A DNA stretch of 64,000 nucleotides, from contig JAQNBH010000013.1 of NCBI GenBank assembly GCA_028752905.1, forward strand, positions 19,188,202 through 19,252,201. Direction: 5' to 3'. A program made the translations under genes and the position numbers. This stretch comes from Cladorhizidae sp. MBARI D1340-BT2. Lineage: Eukaryota > Porifera > Demospongiae > Poecilosclerida > Cladorhizidae. The notes beneath the pieces are model-generated. The model was not told the origin of the DNA. It saw only the letters and a program-made list of their open reading frames with translations, and ran no database searches. The first letter of the stretch is position 1, and the number at the start of each line of letters is the position of its first letter. Below, piece by piece: positions 40,901-55,089 of this stretch.

Positions 40901-43421
40901 AAGGTTTGCGATCTTTCCTGGCGTTTTCCAGTTGCCAAAGCGGTGGCCTGCCAGTGAAAAACCACTACATTTATTGATAATCTGTTGACATGTTGCAGAT
41001 AAGGGCCTTCTCTATCAGTTGACAAAATCTGGGACTTTGGTCTTGTTAATTAGGGCAGTTATGAATTGTACTCTTACTTGATGCTAAACATGTTAGCTTC
41101 GTAGATTATCCACACTTCACTGAATAGACTTGATGTATAGCTATTAAGATAGGACTCTCTAAGTGCTCTCTCTTGATACCAAACATCCATATATTCTGCA
41201 CACTTCACTGTAATGGACTTGCAAGATAGGTATCTCTCAGTGTTCTCTATCTTGAGCTAAACATGTTAGCTTCATAGATTCTCCACGCTTGACTGAATAG
41301 ACTTGATATATTGCTCTAAAGGTAGGCCTCTCTCTGTTCTCTCTCTTGATACCAAACATCCATATATTCTGCATACATAGAATCACAAGATAGGTTTCTC
41401 TATGTGTTCTCTATCTTGATGCTAAACAGGTTAGCTTCATAGATTCTCCACACTTCACTGTATAAACTTGATATATAGCTATTAAGATAGGTCTCTCCCT
41501 GTGCTCTCTGTTGATATCAAACATCCATAATATTCTGCATGCTTCACTGTAATGGACTTGATATGATTCGAATGATAGGTTTCATTATGTGTTCTCTATC
41601 TTGATATTTGCCCTAATTTGGTCTATAATATGTTTCTCATTTTCCCCCCAAAAATCTTGTTATTTTGCCGTAAAGCTCATAACTTTTCTATACTTTACAC
41701 CAAAAAGATAATTTTTATATCACCGGATAGCCCTTCTAATTATCTGTCTTTTGTACGTGCCAATATTTTGAGTACTCTAAGTATTAGCAAGTTATGGTGA
41801 TTTGAAGTGGTAAGGTTTGCGATCTTTCCTGGCGTTTTCCAGTTGCCAAAGCGGTGGCCTGCCAGTGAAAAACCACTACATTTATTGATAATCTGTTGAC
41901 ATGTTGCAGATAAGGGCCTTCTCTATCAGTTGACAAAATCTGGGACTTTGGTCTTGTTAATTAGGGCAGTTATGAATTGTACTCTTACTTGATGCTAAAC
42001 ATGTTAGCTTCGTAGATTATCCACACTTCACTGAATAGACTTGATGTATAGCTATTAAGATAGGACTCTCTAAGTGCTCTCTCTTGATACCAAACATCCA
42101 TATATTCTGCACACTTCACTGTAATGGACTTGCAAGATAGGTATCTCTCAGTGTTCTCTATCTTGAGCTAAACATGTTAGCTTCATAGATTCTCCACGCT
42201 TCACTGAATAGACTTGATATATTGCTCTAAAGGTAGGCCTCTCTCTGTTCTCTCTCTTGATACCAAACATCCATATATTCTGCATACATAGAATCACAAG
42301 ATAGGTTTCTCTATGTGTTCTCTATCTTGATGCTAAACAGGTTAGCTTCATAGATTCTCCACACTTCACTGTATAAACTTGATATATAGCTATTAAGATA
42401 GGTCTCTCCCTGTGCTCTCTGTTGATATCAAACATCCATAATATTCTGCATGCTTCACTGTAATGGACTTGATATGATTCGAATGATAGGTTTCATTATG
42501 TGTTCTCTATCTTGATATTTGCCCTAATTTGGTCTATAATATGTTTCTCATTTTCCCCCAAAAAATCTTGTTATTTTGCCGTAAAGCTCATAACTTTTCT
42601 ATACTTTACCCCAAAAAGATAATTTTTATATCACCGGATAGCCCTTCTAATTATCTGTCTTTTGTACGTGCCAATATTTTGAGTACTCTAAGTATTAGCA
42701 AGTTATGGTGATTTGAAGTGGTAAGGTTTGCGATCTTTCCTGGCGTTTTCCAGTTGCCAAAGCGGTGGCCTGCCAGTGAAAAACCACTACATTTATTGAT
42801 AATCTGTTGACATGTTGCAGATAAGGGCCTTCTCTATCAGTTGACAAAATCTGGGACTTTGGTCTTGTTAATTAGGGCAGTTATGAATTGTACTCTTACT
42901 TGATGCTAAACATGTTAGCTTCGTAGATTATCCACACTTCACTGAATAGACTTGATGTATAGCTATTAAGATAGGACTCTCTAAGTGCTCTCTCTTGATA
43001 CCAAACATCCATATATTCTGCACACTTCACTGTAATGGACTTGCAAGATAGGTATCTCTCAGTGTTCTCTATCTTGAGCTAAACATGTTAGCTTCATAGA
43101 TTCTCCACGCTTCACTGAATAGACTTGATATATAGCTCTAAAGGTAGGCCTCTCTCTGTTCTCTCTCTTGATACCAAACATCCATATATTCTGCATATAT
43201 AGAATCACAAGATAGGTTTCTCTATGTGTTCTCTATCTTGATGCTAAACAGGTTAGCTTCATAGATTCTCCACACTTCACTGTATAAACTTGATATATAG
43301 CTATTAAGATAGGTCTCTCCCTGTGCTCTCTGTTGATATCAAACATCCATAATATTCTGCATGCTTCACTGTAATGGACTTGATATGATTCGAATGATAG
43401 GTTTCATTATGTGTTCTCTAT
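37045..43421. repeat. Seven-monomer higher-order block, copy 3 (6377 bp)
   Basis: Monomers 38-44 repeat the block of 11549-17925 and 26113-32489. The last monomer differs in its tract (T4C5A6 where the others have T4C6A5). The offset from copy 2 is 10,932 bp, exactly twelve 911-bp monomers. Confidence 0.75.
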
Positions 43422-45984
43422 CTTGATATTTGCCCTAATTTGGTCTATAATATGTTTCTCATTTTCCCCCCAAAAATCTTGTTATTTTGCCGTAAAGCTC
43501 ATAACTTTTCTACACTTTACCCAAAAAAGATAATTTTTATATCACCGGATAGCCCTTCTAATTATCTGTCTTTTGTACGTACCAATATTTTGAGTACTCT
43601 AAGTATTAGCAAGTTATGGTGATTTGAAATGGTAAGGTTTGCGATCTTTCCTGGCGTTTTCCAGTTGCCAAAGCGGTGGCCTGCCAGTGAAAAACCACTA
43701 CATTTATTGATAATCTGTTGACATGTTGCAGATAAGGGCCTTCTCTATCAGTTGACAAAATCTGGGACTTTGGTCTTGTTAATTAGGGCAGTTATGAATT
43801 GTACTCTTACTTGATGCTAAACATGTTAGCTTCGTAGATTATCCACACTTCACTGAATAGACTTGATGTATAGCTATTAAGATAGGACTCTCTAAGTGCT
43901 CTCTCTTGATACCAAACATCCATATATTCTGCACACTTCACTGTAATGGACTTGCAAGATAGGTATCTCTCAGTGTTCTCTATCTTGAGCTAAACATGTT
44001 AGCTTCATAGATTCTCCACGCTTCACTGAATAGACTTGATATATAGCTCTAAAGGTAGGCCTCTCTCTGTTCTCTCTCTTGATACCAAACATCCATATAT
44101 TCTGCATACATAGAATCACAAGATAGGTTTCTCTATGTGTTCTCTATCTTGATGCTAAACAGCTTCATAGATTCTCCACACTTCACTGTATAAACTTGAT
44201 ATATAGCTATTAAGATAGGTCTCTCCCTGTGCTCTCTGTTGATATCAAACATCCATAATATTCTGCATGCTTCACTGTAATGGACTTGATATGATTCGAA
44301 TGATAGGTTTCATTATGTGTTCTCTATCTTGATATTTGCCCTAATTTGGTCTATAATATGTTTCTCATTTTCCCCCCAAAAATCTTGTTATTTTGCCGTA
44401 AAGCTCATAACTTTTCTATACTTTACCCCAAAAAGATAATTTTTATATCACCGGATAGCCCTTCTAATTATCTGTCTTTTGTACGTGCCAATATTTTGAG
44501 TACTCTAAGTATTAGCAAGTTATGGTGATTTGAAGTGGTAAGGTTTGCGATCTTTCCTGGCGTTTTCCAGTTGCCAAAGCGGTGGCCTGCCAGTGAAAAA
44601 CCACTATATTTATTGATAATCTGTTGACATGTTGCAGATAAGGGCCTTCTCTATCAGTTGACAAAATCTGGGACTTTGGTCTTGTTAATTAGGGCAGTTA
44701 TGAATTGTACTCTTACTTGATGCTAAACATGTTAGCTTCGTAGATTATCCACACTTCACTGAATAGACTTGATGTATAGCTATTAAGATAGGACTCTCTA
44801 AGTGCTCTCTCTTGATACCAAACATCCATATATTCTGCACACTTCACTGTAATGGACTTGCAAGATAGGTATCTCTCAGTGTTCTCTATCTTGAGCTAAA
44901 CATGTTAGCTTCATAGATTCTCCACACTTCACTGAATAGACTTGATATATAGCTCTAAAGGTAGGCCTCTCTCTGTTCTCTCTCTTGATACCAAACATCC
45001 GTATATTCTGCATACATAGAATCACAAGATAGGTTTCTCTATGTGTTCTCTATCTTGATGCTAAACAGGTTAGCTTCATAGATTCTCCACACTTCACTGT
45101 ATAAACTTGATATATAGCTATTAAGATAGGTCTCTCCCTGTGCTCTCTGATGATATCAAACATCCATAATATTCTGCACACTTCACTGTAATGGACTTGA
45201 TATGATTCGAATGATAGGTTTCATTATGTGTTCTCTATCTTGATATTTGCCCTAATTTGGTCTATAATATGTTTCTCATTTCCCCCCCAAAAATCTTGTT
45301 ATTTTGCCGTAAAGCTCATAACTTTTCTATACTTTACCCCAAAAAGATAATTTTTATATCACCGGATAGCCCTTCTAATTATCTGTCTTTTGTACGTGCC
45401 AATATTTTGAGTACTCTAAGTATTAGCAAGTTATGGTGATTTGAAGTGGTAAGGTTTGCGATCTTTCCTGGCGTTTTCCAGTTGCCAAAGCGGTGGCCTG
45501 CCAGTGAAAAACCACTACATTTATTGATAATCTGTTGACATGTTGCAGATAAGGGCCTTCTCTATCAGTTGACAAAATCTGGGACTTTGGTCTTGTTAAT
45601 TAGGGCAGTTATGAATTGTACTCTTACTTGATGCTAAACATGTTAGCTTCGTAGATTATCCACACTTCACTGAATAGACTTGATGTATAGCTATTAAGAT
45701 AGGACTCTCTAAGTGCTCTCTCTTGATACCAAACATCCATATATTCTGCACACTTCACTGTAATGGACTTGCAAGATAGGTATCTCTCAGTGTTCTCTAT
45801 CTTGAGCTAAACATGTTAGCTTCATAGATTCTCCACACTTCACTGTATAAACTTGATATATAGCTATTAAGATAGGTCTCTCCCTGTGCTCTCTGTTGAT
45901 ATCAAACATCCATAATATTCTGCATGCTTCACTGTAATGGACTTGATATGATTCGAATGATAGGTTTCATTATGTGTTCTCTAT
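43422..45984. repeat. Three-monomer higher-order unit with a truncated third member, copy 1
   Basis: Monomers 45-47 are a 906-bp monomer of the TTCTACACTT subfamily, a 911-bp monomer with ACTATATTTATTG ending in CTCTGATGATATC at its A3/B3 border (about 45147), and the 746-bp truncated monomer. The same order, with a full-length third member, is at 46896-49623. GATGATATC at the A3/B3 border occurs only in these two places. Confidence 0.85.
45239..45984. repeat. Truncated 746-bp monomer with an A2/A3 hybrid
   Basis: This monomer lacks 165 bp. After B1 it reads CTTGAGCTAAACATG (A2 start, 45801) but continues as A3 (CACTGTATAAAC) to 45894 and goes straight into B3 at 45895. A2, B2 and their following A3 are thus fused into one hybrid A unit. 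The loss equals the A2-to-A3 spacing exactly (94 + 70 + 1 for the one-base length difference near the start), which indicates recombination or slippage between the two homologous sub-repeats. Confidence 0.95.
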
Positions 45985-46895
45985 CTTGATATTTGCCCTA
46001 ATTTGGTCTATAATATGTTTCTCATTTCCCCCCAAAAAATCTTGTTATTTTGCCGTAAAGCTCATAACTTTTCTATACTTTACCCCAAAAAGATAATTTT
46101 TATATCACCGGATAGCCCTTCTAATTATCTGTCTTTTGTACGTGCCAATATTTTGAGTACTCTAAGTATTAGCAAGTTATGGTGATTTGAAGTGGTAAGG
46201 TTTGCGATCTTTCCTGGCGTTTTCCAGTTGCCAAAGCGGTGGCCTGCCAGTGAAAAACCACTACATTTATTGATAATCTGTTGACATGTTGCAGATAAGG
46301 GCCTTCTCTATCAGTTGACAAAATCTGGGACTTTGGTCTTGTTAATTAGGGCAGTTATGAATTGTACTCTTACTTGATGCTAAACATGTTAGCTTCGTAG
46401 ATTATCCACACTTCACTGAATAGACTTGATGTATAGCTATTAAGATAGGACTCTCTAAGTGCTCTCTCTTGATACCAAACATCCATATATTCTGCACACT
46501 TCACTGTAATGGACTTGCAAGATAGGTATCTCTCAGTGTTCTCTATCTTGAGCTAAACATGTTAGCTTCATAGATTCTCCACGCTTCACTGAATAGACTT
46601 GATATATAGCTCTAAAGGTAGGCCTCTCTCTGTTCTCTCTCTTGATACCAAACATCCATATATTCTGCATATATAGAATCACAAGATAGGTTTCTCTATG
46701 TGTTCTCTATCTTGATGCTAAACAGGTTAGCTTCATAGATTCTCCACACTTCACTGTATAAACTTGATATATAGCTATTAAGATAGGTCTCTCCCTGTGC
46801 TCTCTGTTGATATCAAACATCCATAATATTCTGCATGCTTCACTGTAATGGACTTGATATGATTCGAATGATAGGTTTCATTATGTGTTCTCTAT

Positions 46896-49623
46896 CTTGA
46901 TATTTGCCCTAATTTGGTCTATAATATGTTTCTCATTTTCCCCCCAAAAATCTTGTTATTTTGCCGTAAAGCTCATAACTTTTCTACACTTTACCCAAAA
47001 AAGATAATTTTTATATCACCGGATAGCCCTTCTAATTATCTGTCTTTTGTACGTACCAATATTTTGAGTACTCTAAGTATTAGCAAGTTATGGTGATTTG
47101 AAATGGTAAGGTTTGCGATCTTTCCTGGCGTTTTCCAGTTGCCAAAGCGGTGGCCTGCCAGTGAAAAACCACTACATTTATTGATAATCTGTTGACATGT
47201 TGCAGATAAGGGCCTTCTCTATCAGTTGACAAAATCTGGGACTTTGGTCTTGTTAATTAGGGCAGTTATGAATTGTACTCTTACTTGATGCTAAACATGT
47301 TAGCTTCGTAGATTATCCACACTTCACTGAATAGACTTGATGTATAGCTATTAAGATAGGACTCTCTAAGTGCTCTCTCTTGATACCAAACATCCATATA
47401 TTCTGCACACTTCACTGTAATGGACTTGCAAGATAGGTATCTCTCAGTGTTCTCTATCTTGAGCTAAACATGTTAGCTTCATAGATTCTCCACGCTTCAC
47501 TGAATAGACTTGATATATAGCTCTAAAGGTAGGCCTCTCTCTGTTCTCTCTCTTGATACCAAACATCCATATATTCTGCATACATAGAATCACAAGATAG
47601 GTTTCTCTATGTGTTCTCTATCTTGATGCTAAACAGCTTCATAGATTCTCCACACTTCACTGTATAAACTTGATATATAGCTATTAAGATAGGTCTCTCC
47701 CTGTGCTCTCTGTTGATATCAAACATCCATAATATTCTGCATGCTTCACTGTAATGGACTTGATATGATTCGAATGATAGGTTTCATTATGTGTTCTCTA
47801 TCTTGATATTTGCCCTAATTTGGTCTATAATATGTTTCTCATTTTCCCCCCAAAAATCTTGTTATTTTGCCGTAAAGCTCATAACTTTTCTATACTTTAC
47901 CCCAAAAAGATAATTTTTATATCACCGGATAGCCCTTCTAATTATCTGTCTTTTGTACGTGCCAATATTTTGAGTACTCTAAGTATTAGCAAGTTATGGT
48001 GATTTGAAGTGGTAAGGTTTGCGATCTTTCCTGGCGTTTTCCAGTTGCCAAAGCGGTGGCCTGCCAGTGAAAAACCACTATATTTATTGATAATCTGTTG
48101 ACATGTTGCAGATAAGGGCCTTCTCTATCAGTTGACAAAATCTGGGACTTTGGTCTTGTTAATTAGGGCAGTTATGAATTGTACTCTTACTTGATGCTAA
48201 ACATGTTAGCTTCGTAGATTATCCACACTTCACTGAATAGACTTGATGTATAGCTATTAAGATAGGACTCTCTAAGTGCTCTCTCTTGATACCAAACATC
48301 CATATATTCTGCACACTTCACTGTAATGGACTTGCAAGATAGGTATCTCTCAGTGTTCTCTATCTTGAGCTAAACATGTTAGCTTCATAGATTCTCCACA
48401 CTTCACTGAATAGACTTGATATATAGCTCTAAAGGTAGGCCTCTCTCTGTTCTCTCTCTTGATACCAAACATCCGTATATTCTGCATACATAGAATCACA
48501 AGATAGGTTTCTCTATGTGTTCTCTATCTTGATGCTAAACAGGTTAGCTTCATAGATTCTCCACACTTCACTGTATAAACTTGATATATAGCTATTAAGA
48601 TAGGTCTCTCCCTGTGCTCTCTGATGATATCAAACATCCATAATATTCTGCACACTTCACTGTAATGGACTTGATATGATTCGAATGATAGGTTTCATTA
48701 TGTGTTCTCTATCTTGATATTTGCCCTAATTTGGTCTATAATATGTTTCTCATTTCCCCCCCAAAAATCTTGTTATTTTGCCGTAAAGCTCATAACTTTT
48801 CTATACTTTACCCCAAAAAGATAATTTTTATATCACCGGATAGCCCTTCTAATTATCTGTCTTTTGTACGTGCCAATATTTTGAGTACTCTAAGTATTAG
48901 CAAGTTATGGTGATTTGAAGTGGTAAGGTTTGCGATCTTTCCTGGCGTTTTCCAGTTGCCAAAGCGGTGGCCTGCCAGTGAAAAACCACTACATTTATTG
49001 ATAATCTGTTGACATGTTGCAGATAAGGGCCTTCTCTATCAGTTGACAAAATCTGGGACTTTGGTCTTGTTAATTAGGGCAGTTATGAATTGTACTCTTA
49101 CTTGATGCTAAACATGTTAGCTTCGTAGATTATCCACACTTCACTGAATAGACTTGATGTATAGCTATTAAGATAGGACTCTCTAAGTGCTCTCTCTTGA
49201 TACCAAACATCCATATATTCTGCACACTTCACTGTAATGGACTTGCAAGATAGGTATCTCTCAGTGTTCTCTATCTTGAGCTAAACATGTTAGCTTCATA
49301 GATTCTCCACGCTTCACTGAATAGACTTGATATATAGCTCTAAAGGTAGGCCTCTCTCTGTTCTCTCTCTTGATACCAAACATCCATATATTCTGCATAC
49401 ATAGAATCACAAGATAGGTTTCTCTATGTGTTCTCTATCTTGATGCTAAACAGGTTAGCTTCATAGATTCTCCACACTTCACTGTATAAACTTGATATAT
49501 AGCTATTAAGATAGGTCTCTCCCTGTGCTCTCTGTTGATATCAAACATCCATAATATTCTGCATGCTTCACTGTAATGGACTTGATATGATTCGAATGAT
49601 AGGTTTCATTATGTGTTCTCTAT
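46896..49623. repeat. Three-monomer higher-order unit, copy 2 (2728 bp)
   Basis: Monomers 49-51 match 43422-45984 in their variants, including the 5-bp deletion in the first and CTCTGATGATATC near 48620. The third monomer (48713-49623) is a full 911 bp, so the 165-bp loss in monomer 47 followed the duplication, or this copy regained full length by exchange. Confidence 0.85.
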
Positions 49624-52600
49624 CTTGATATTTGCCCTAATTTGGTCTATAATATGTTTCTCATTTTCCCCCAAAAAATCTTGTTATTTTGCCGTAAAGC
49701 TCATAACTTTTCTATACTTTACCCCAAAAAGATAATTTTTATATCACCGGATAGCCCTTCTAATTATCTGTCTTTTGTACGTGCCAATATTTTGAGTACT
49801 CTAAGTATTAGCAAGTTATGGTGATTTGAAGTGGTAAGGTTTGCGATCTTTCCTGGCGTTTTCCAGTTGCCAAAGCGGTGGCCTGCCAGTGAAAAACCAC
49901 TACATTTATTGATAATCTGTTGACATGTTGCAGATAAGGGCCTTCTCTATCAGTTGACAAAATCTGGGACTTTGGTCTTGTTAATTAGGGCAGTTATGAA
50001 TTGTACTCTTACTTGATGCTAAACATGTTAGCTTCGTAGATTATCCACACTTCACTGAATAGACTTGATGTATAGCTATTAAGATAGGACTCTCTAAGTG
50101 CTCTCTCTTGATACCAAACATCCATATATTCTGCACACTTCACTGTAATGGACTTGCAAGATAGGTATCTCTCAGTGTTCTCTATCTTGAGCTAAACATG
50201 TTAGCTTCATAGATTCTCCACGCTTCACTGAATAGACTTGATATATAGCTCTAAAGGTAGGCCTCTCTCTGTTCTCTCTCTTGATACCAAACATCCATAT
50301 ATTCTGCATACATAGAATCACAAGATAGGTTTCTCTATGTGTTCTCTATCTTGATGCTAAACAGGTTAGCTTCATAGATTCTCCACACTTCACTGTATAA
50401 ACTTGATATATAGCTATTAAGATAGGTCTCTCCCTGTGCTCTCTGTTGATATCAAACATCCATAATATTCTGCATGCTTCACTGTAATGGACTTGATATG
50501 ATTCGAATGATAGGTTTCATTATGTGTTCTCTATCTTGATATTTGCCCTAATTTGGTCTATAATATGTTTCTCATTTCCCCCCAAAAAATCTTGTTATTT
50601 TGCCGTAAAGCTCATAACTTTTCTATACTTTACCCCAAAAAGATAATTTTTATATCACCGGATAGCCCTTCTAATTATCTGTCTTTTGTACGTGCCAATA
50701 TTTTGAGTACTCTAAGTATTAGCAAGTTATGGTGATTTGAAGTGGTAAGGTTTGCGATCTTTCCTGGCGTTTTCCAGTTGCCAAAGCGGTGGCCTGCCAG
50801 TGAAAAACCACTACATTTATTGATAATCTGTTGACATGTTGCAGATAAGGGCCTTCTCTATCAGTTGACAAAATCTGGGACTTTGGTCTTGTTAATTAGG
50901 GCAGTTATGAATTGTACTCTTACTTGATGCTAAACATGTTAGCTTCGTAGATTATCCACACTTCACTGAATAGACTTGATGTATAGCTATTAAGATAGGA
51001 CTCTCTAAGTGCTCTCTCTTGATACCAAACATCCATATATTCTGCACACTTCACTGTAATGGACTTGCAAGATAGGTATCTCTCAGTGTTCTCTATCTTG
51101 AGCTAAACATGTTAGCTTCATAGATTCTCCACACTTCACTGAATAGACTTGATATATAGCTCTAAAGGTAGGCCTCTCTCTGTTCTCTCTCTTGATACCA
51201 AACATCCATATATTCTGCATACATAGAATCACAAGATAGGTTTCTCTATGTGTTCTCTATCTTGATGCTAAACAGGTTAGCTTCATAGATTCTCCACACT
51301 TCACTGTATAAACTTGATATATAGCTATTAAGATAGGTCTCTCCCTGTGCTCTCTGTTGATATCAAACATCCATAATATTCTGCACACTTCACTGTAATG
51401 GACTTGATATGATTCGAATGATAGGTTTCATTATGTGTTCTCTATCTTGATATTTGCCCTAATTTGGTCTATAATATGTTTCTCATTTCCCCCCCAAAAA
51501 TCTTGTTATTTTGCCGTAAAGCTCATAACTTTTCTATACTTTACCCCAAAAAGATAATTTTTATATCAGCGGATAGCCCTTCTAATTATCTGTCTTTTGT
51601 ACGTGCCAATATTTTGAGTACTCTAAGTATTAGCAAGTTATGGTGATTTGAAGTGGTAAGGTTTGCGATCTTTCCTGGCGTTTTCCAGTTGCCAAAGCGG
51701 TGGCCTGCCAGTGAAAAACCACTACATTTATTGATAATCTGTTGACATGTTGCAGATAAGGGCCTTCTCTATCAGTTGACAAAATCTGGGACTTTGGTCT
51801 TGTTAATTAGGGCAGTTATGAATTGTACTCTTACTTGATGCTAAACATGTTAGCTTCGTAGATTATCCACACTTCACTGAATAGACTTGATGTATAGCTA
51901 TTAAGATAGGACTCTCTAAGTGCTCTCTCTTGATACCAAACATCCATATATTCTGCACACTTCACTGTAATGGACTTGCAAGATAGGTATCTCTCAGTGT
52001 TCTCTATCTTGAGCTAAACATGTTAGCTTCATAGATTCTCCACGCTTCACTGAATAGACTTGATATATAGCTCTAAAGGTAGGCCTCTCTCTGTTCTCTC
52101 TCTTGATACCAAACATCCATATATTCTGCATACATAGAATCACAAGATAGGTTTCTCTATGTGTTCTCTATCTTGATGCTAAACAGGTTAGCTTCATAGA
52201 TTCTCCACACTTCACTGTATAAACTTGATATATAGCTATTAAGATAGGTCTCTCCCTGTGCTCTCTGTTGATATCAAACATCCATAATATTCTGCATGCT
52301 TCACTGTAATGGACTTGATATGATTCGAATGATAGGTTTCATTATGTGTTCTCTATCTTGATATTTGCCCTAATTTGGTCTATAATATGTTTCTCATTTT
52401 CCCCCAAAAAATCTTGTTATTTTGCCGTAAAGCTCATAACTTTTCTATACTTTACCCCAAAAAGATAATTTTTATATCACCGGATAGCCCTTCTAATTAT
52501 CTGTCTTTTGTACGTGCCAATATTTTGAGTACTCTAAGTATTAGCAAGTTATGGTGATTTGAAGTGGTAAGGTTTGCGATCTTTCCTGGCGTTTTCCAGT

Positions 52601-55089
52601 TGCCAAAGCGGTGGCCTGCCAGTGAAAAACCACTACATTTATTGATAATCTGTTGACATGTTGCAGATAAGGGCCTTCTCTATCAGTTGACAAAATCTGG
52701 GACTTTGGTCTTGTTAATTAGGGCAGTTATGAATTGTACTCTTACTTGATGCTAAACATGTTAGCTTCGTAGATTATCCACACTTCACTGAATAGACTTG
52801 ATGTATAGCTATTAAGATAGGACTCTCTAAGTGCTCTCTCTTGATACCAAACATCCATATATTCTGCACACTTCACTGTAATGGACTTGCAAGATAGGTA
52901 TCTCTCAGTGTTCTCTATCTTGAGCTAAACATGTTAGCTTCATAGATTCTCCACGCTTGACTGAATAGACTTGATATATTGCTCTAAAGGTAGGCCTCTC
53001 TCTGTTCTCTCTCTTGATACCAAACATCCATATATTCTGCATACATAGAATCACAAGATAGGTTTCTCTATGTGTTCTCTATCTTGATGCTAAACAGGTT
53101 AGCTTCATAGATTCTCCACACTTCACTGTATAAACTTGATATATAGCTATTAAGATAGGTCTCTCCCTGTGCTCTCTGTTGATATCAAACATCCATAATA
53201 TTCTGCATGCTTCACTGTAATGGACTTGATATGATTCGAATGATAGGTTTCATTATGTGTTCTCTATCTTGATATTTGCCCTAATTTGGTCTATAATATG
53301 TTTCTCATTTTCCCCCCAAAAATCTTGTTATTTTGCCGTAAAGCTCATAACTTTTCTATACTTTACACCAAAAAGATAATTTTTATATCACCGGATAGCC
53401 CTTCTAATTATCTGTCTTTTGTACGTGCCAATATTTTGAGTACTCTAAGTATTAGCAAGTTATGGTGATTTGAAGTGGTAAGGTTTGCGATCTTTCCTGG
53501 CGTTTTCCAGTTGCCAAAGCGGTGGCCTGCCAGTGAAAAACCACTACATTTATTGATAATCTGTTGACATGTTGCAGATAAGGGCCTTCTCTATCAGTTG
53601 ACAAAATCTGGGACTTTGGTCTTGTTAATTAGGGCAGTTATGAATTGTACTCTTACTTGATGCTAAACATGTTAGCTTCGTAGATTATCCACACTTCACT
53701 GAATAGACTTGATGTATAGCTATTAAGATAGGACTCTCTAAGTGCTCTCTCTTGATACCAAACATCCATATATTCTGCACACTTCACTGTAATGGACTTG
53801 CAAGATAGGTATCTCTCAGTGTTCTCTATCTTGAGCTAAACATGTTAGCTTCATAGATTCTCCACGCTTCACTGAATAGACTTGATATATTGCTCTAAAG
53901 GTAGGCCTCTCTCTGTTCTCTCTCTTGATACCAAACATCCATATATTCTGCATACATAGAATCACAAGATAGGTTTCTCTATGTGTTCTCTATCTTGATG
54001 CTAAACAGGTTAGCTTCATAGATTCTCCACACTTCACTGTATAAACTTGATATATAGCTATTAAGATAGGTCTCTCCCTGTGCTCTCTGTTGATATCAAA
54101 CATCCATAATATTCTGCATGCTTCACTGTAATGGACTTGATATGATTCGAATGATAGGTTTCATTATGTGTTCTCTATCTTGATATTTGCCCTAATTTGG
54201 TCTATAATATGTTTCTCATTTTCCCCCCAAAAATCTTGTTATTTTGCCGTAAAGCTCATAACTTTTCTATACTTTACCCCAAAAAGATAATTTTTATATC
54301 ACCGGATAGCCCTTCTAATTATCTGTCTTTTGTACGTGCCAATATTTTGAGTACTCTAAGTATTAGCAAGTTATGGTGATTTGAAGTGGTAAGGTTTGCG
54401 ATCTTTCCTGGCGTTTTCCAGTTGCCAAAGCGGTGGCCTGCCAGTGAAAAACCACTACATTTATTGATAATCTGTTGACATGTTGCAGATAAGGGCCTTC
54501 TCTATCAGTTGACAAAATCTGGGACTTTGGTCTTGTTAATTAGGGCAGTTATGAATTGTACTCTTACTTGATGCTAAACATGTTAGCTTCGTAGATTATC
54601 CACACTTCACTGAATAGACTTGATGTATAGCTATTAAGATAGGACTCTCTAAGTGCTCTCTCTTGATACCAAACATCCATATATTCTGCACACTTCACTG
54701 TAATGGACTTGCAAGATAGGTATCTCTCAGTGTTCTCTATCTTGAGCTAAACATGTTAGCTTCATAGATTCTCCACGCTTCACTGAATAGACTTGATATA
54801 TAGCTCTAAAGGTAGGCCTCTCTCTGTTCTCTCTCTTGATACCAAACATCCATATATTCTGCATATATAGAATCACAAGATAGGTTTCTCTATGTGTTCT
54901 CTATCTTGATGCTAAACAGGTTAGCTTCATAGATTCTCCACACTTCACTGTATAAACTTGATATATAGCTATTAAGATAGGTCTCTCCCTGTGCTCTCTG
55001 TTGATATCAAACATCCATAATATTCTGCATGCTTCACTGTAATGGACTTGATATGATTCGAATGATAGGTTTCATTATGTGTTCTCTAT

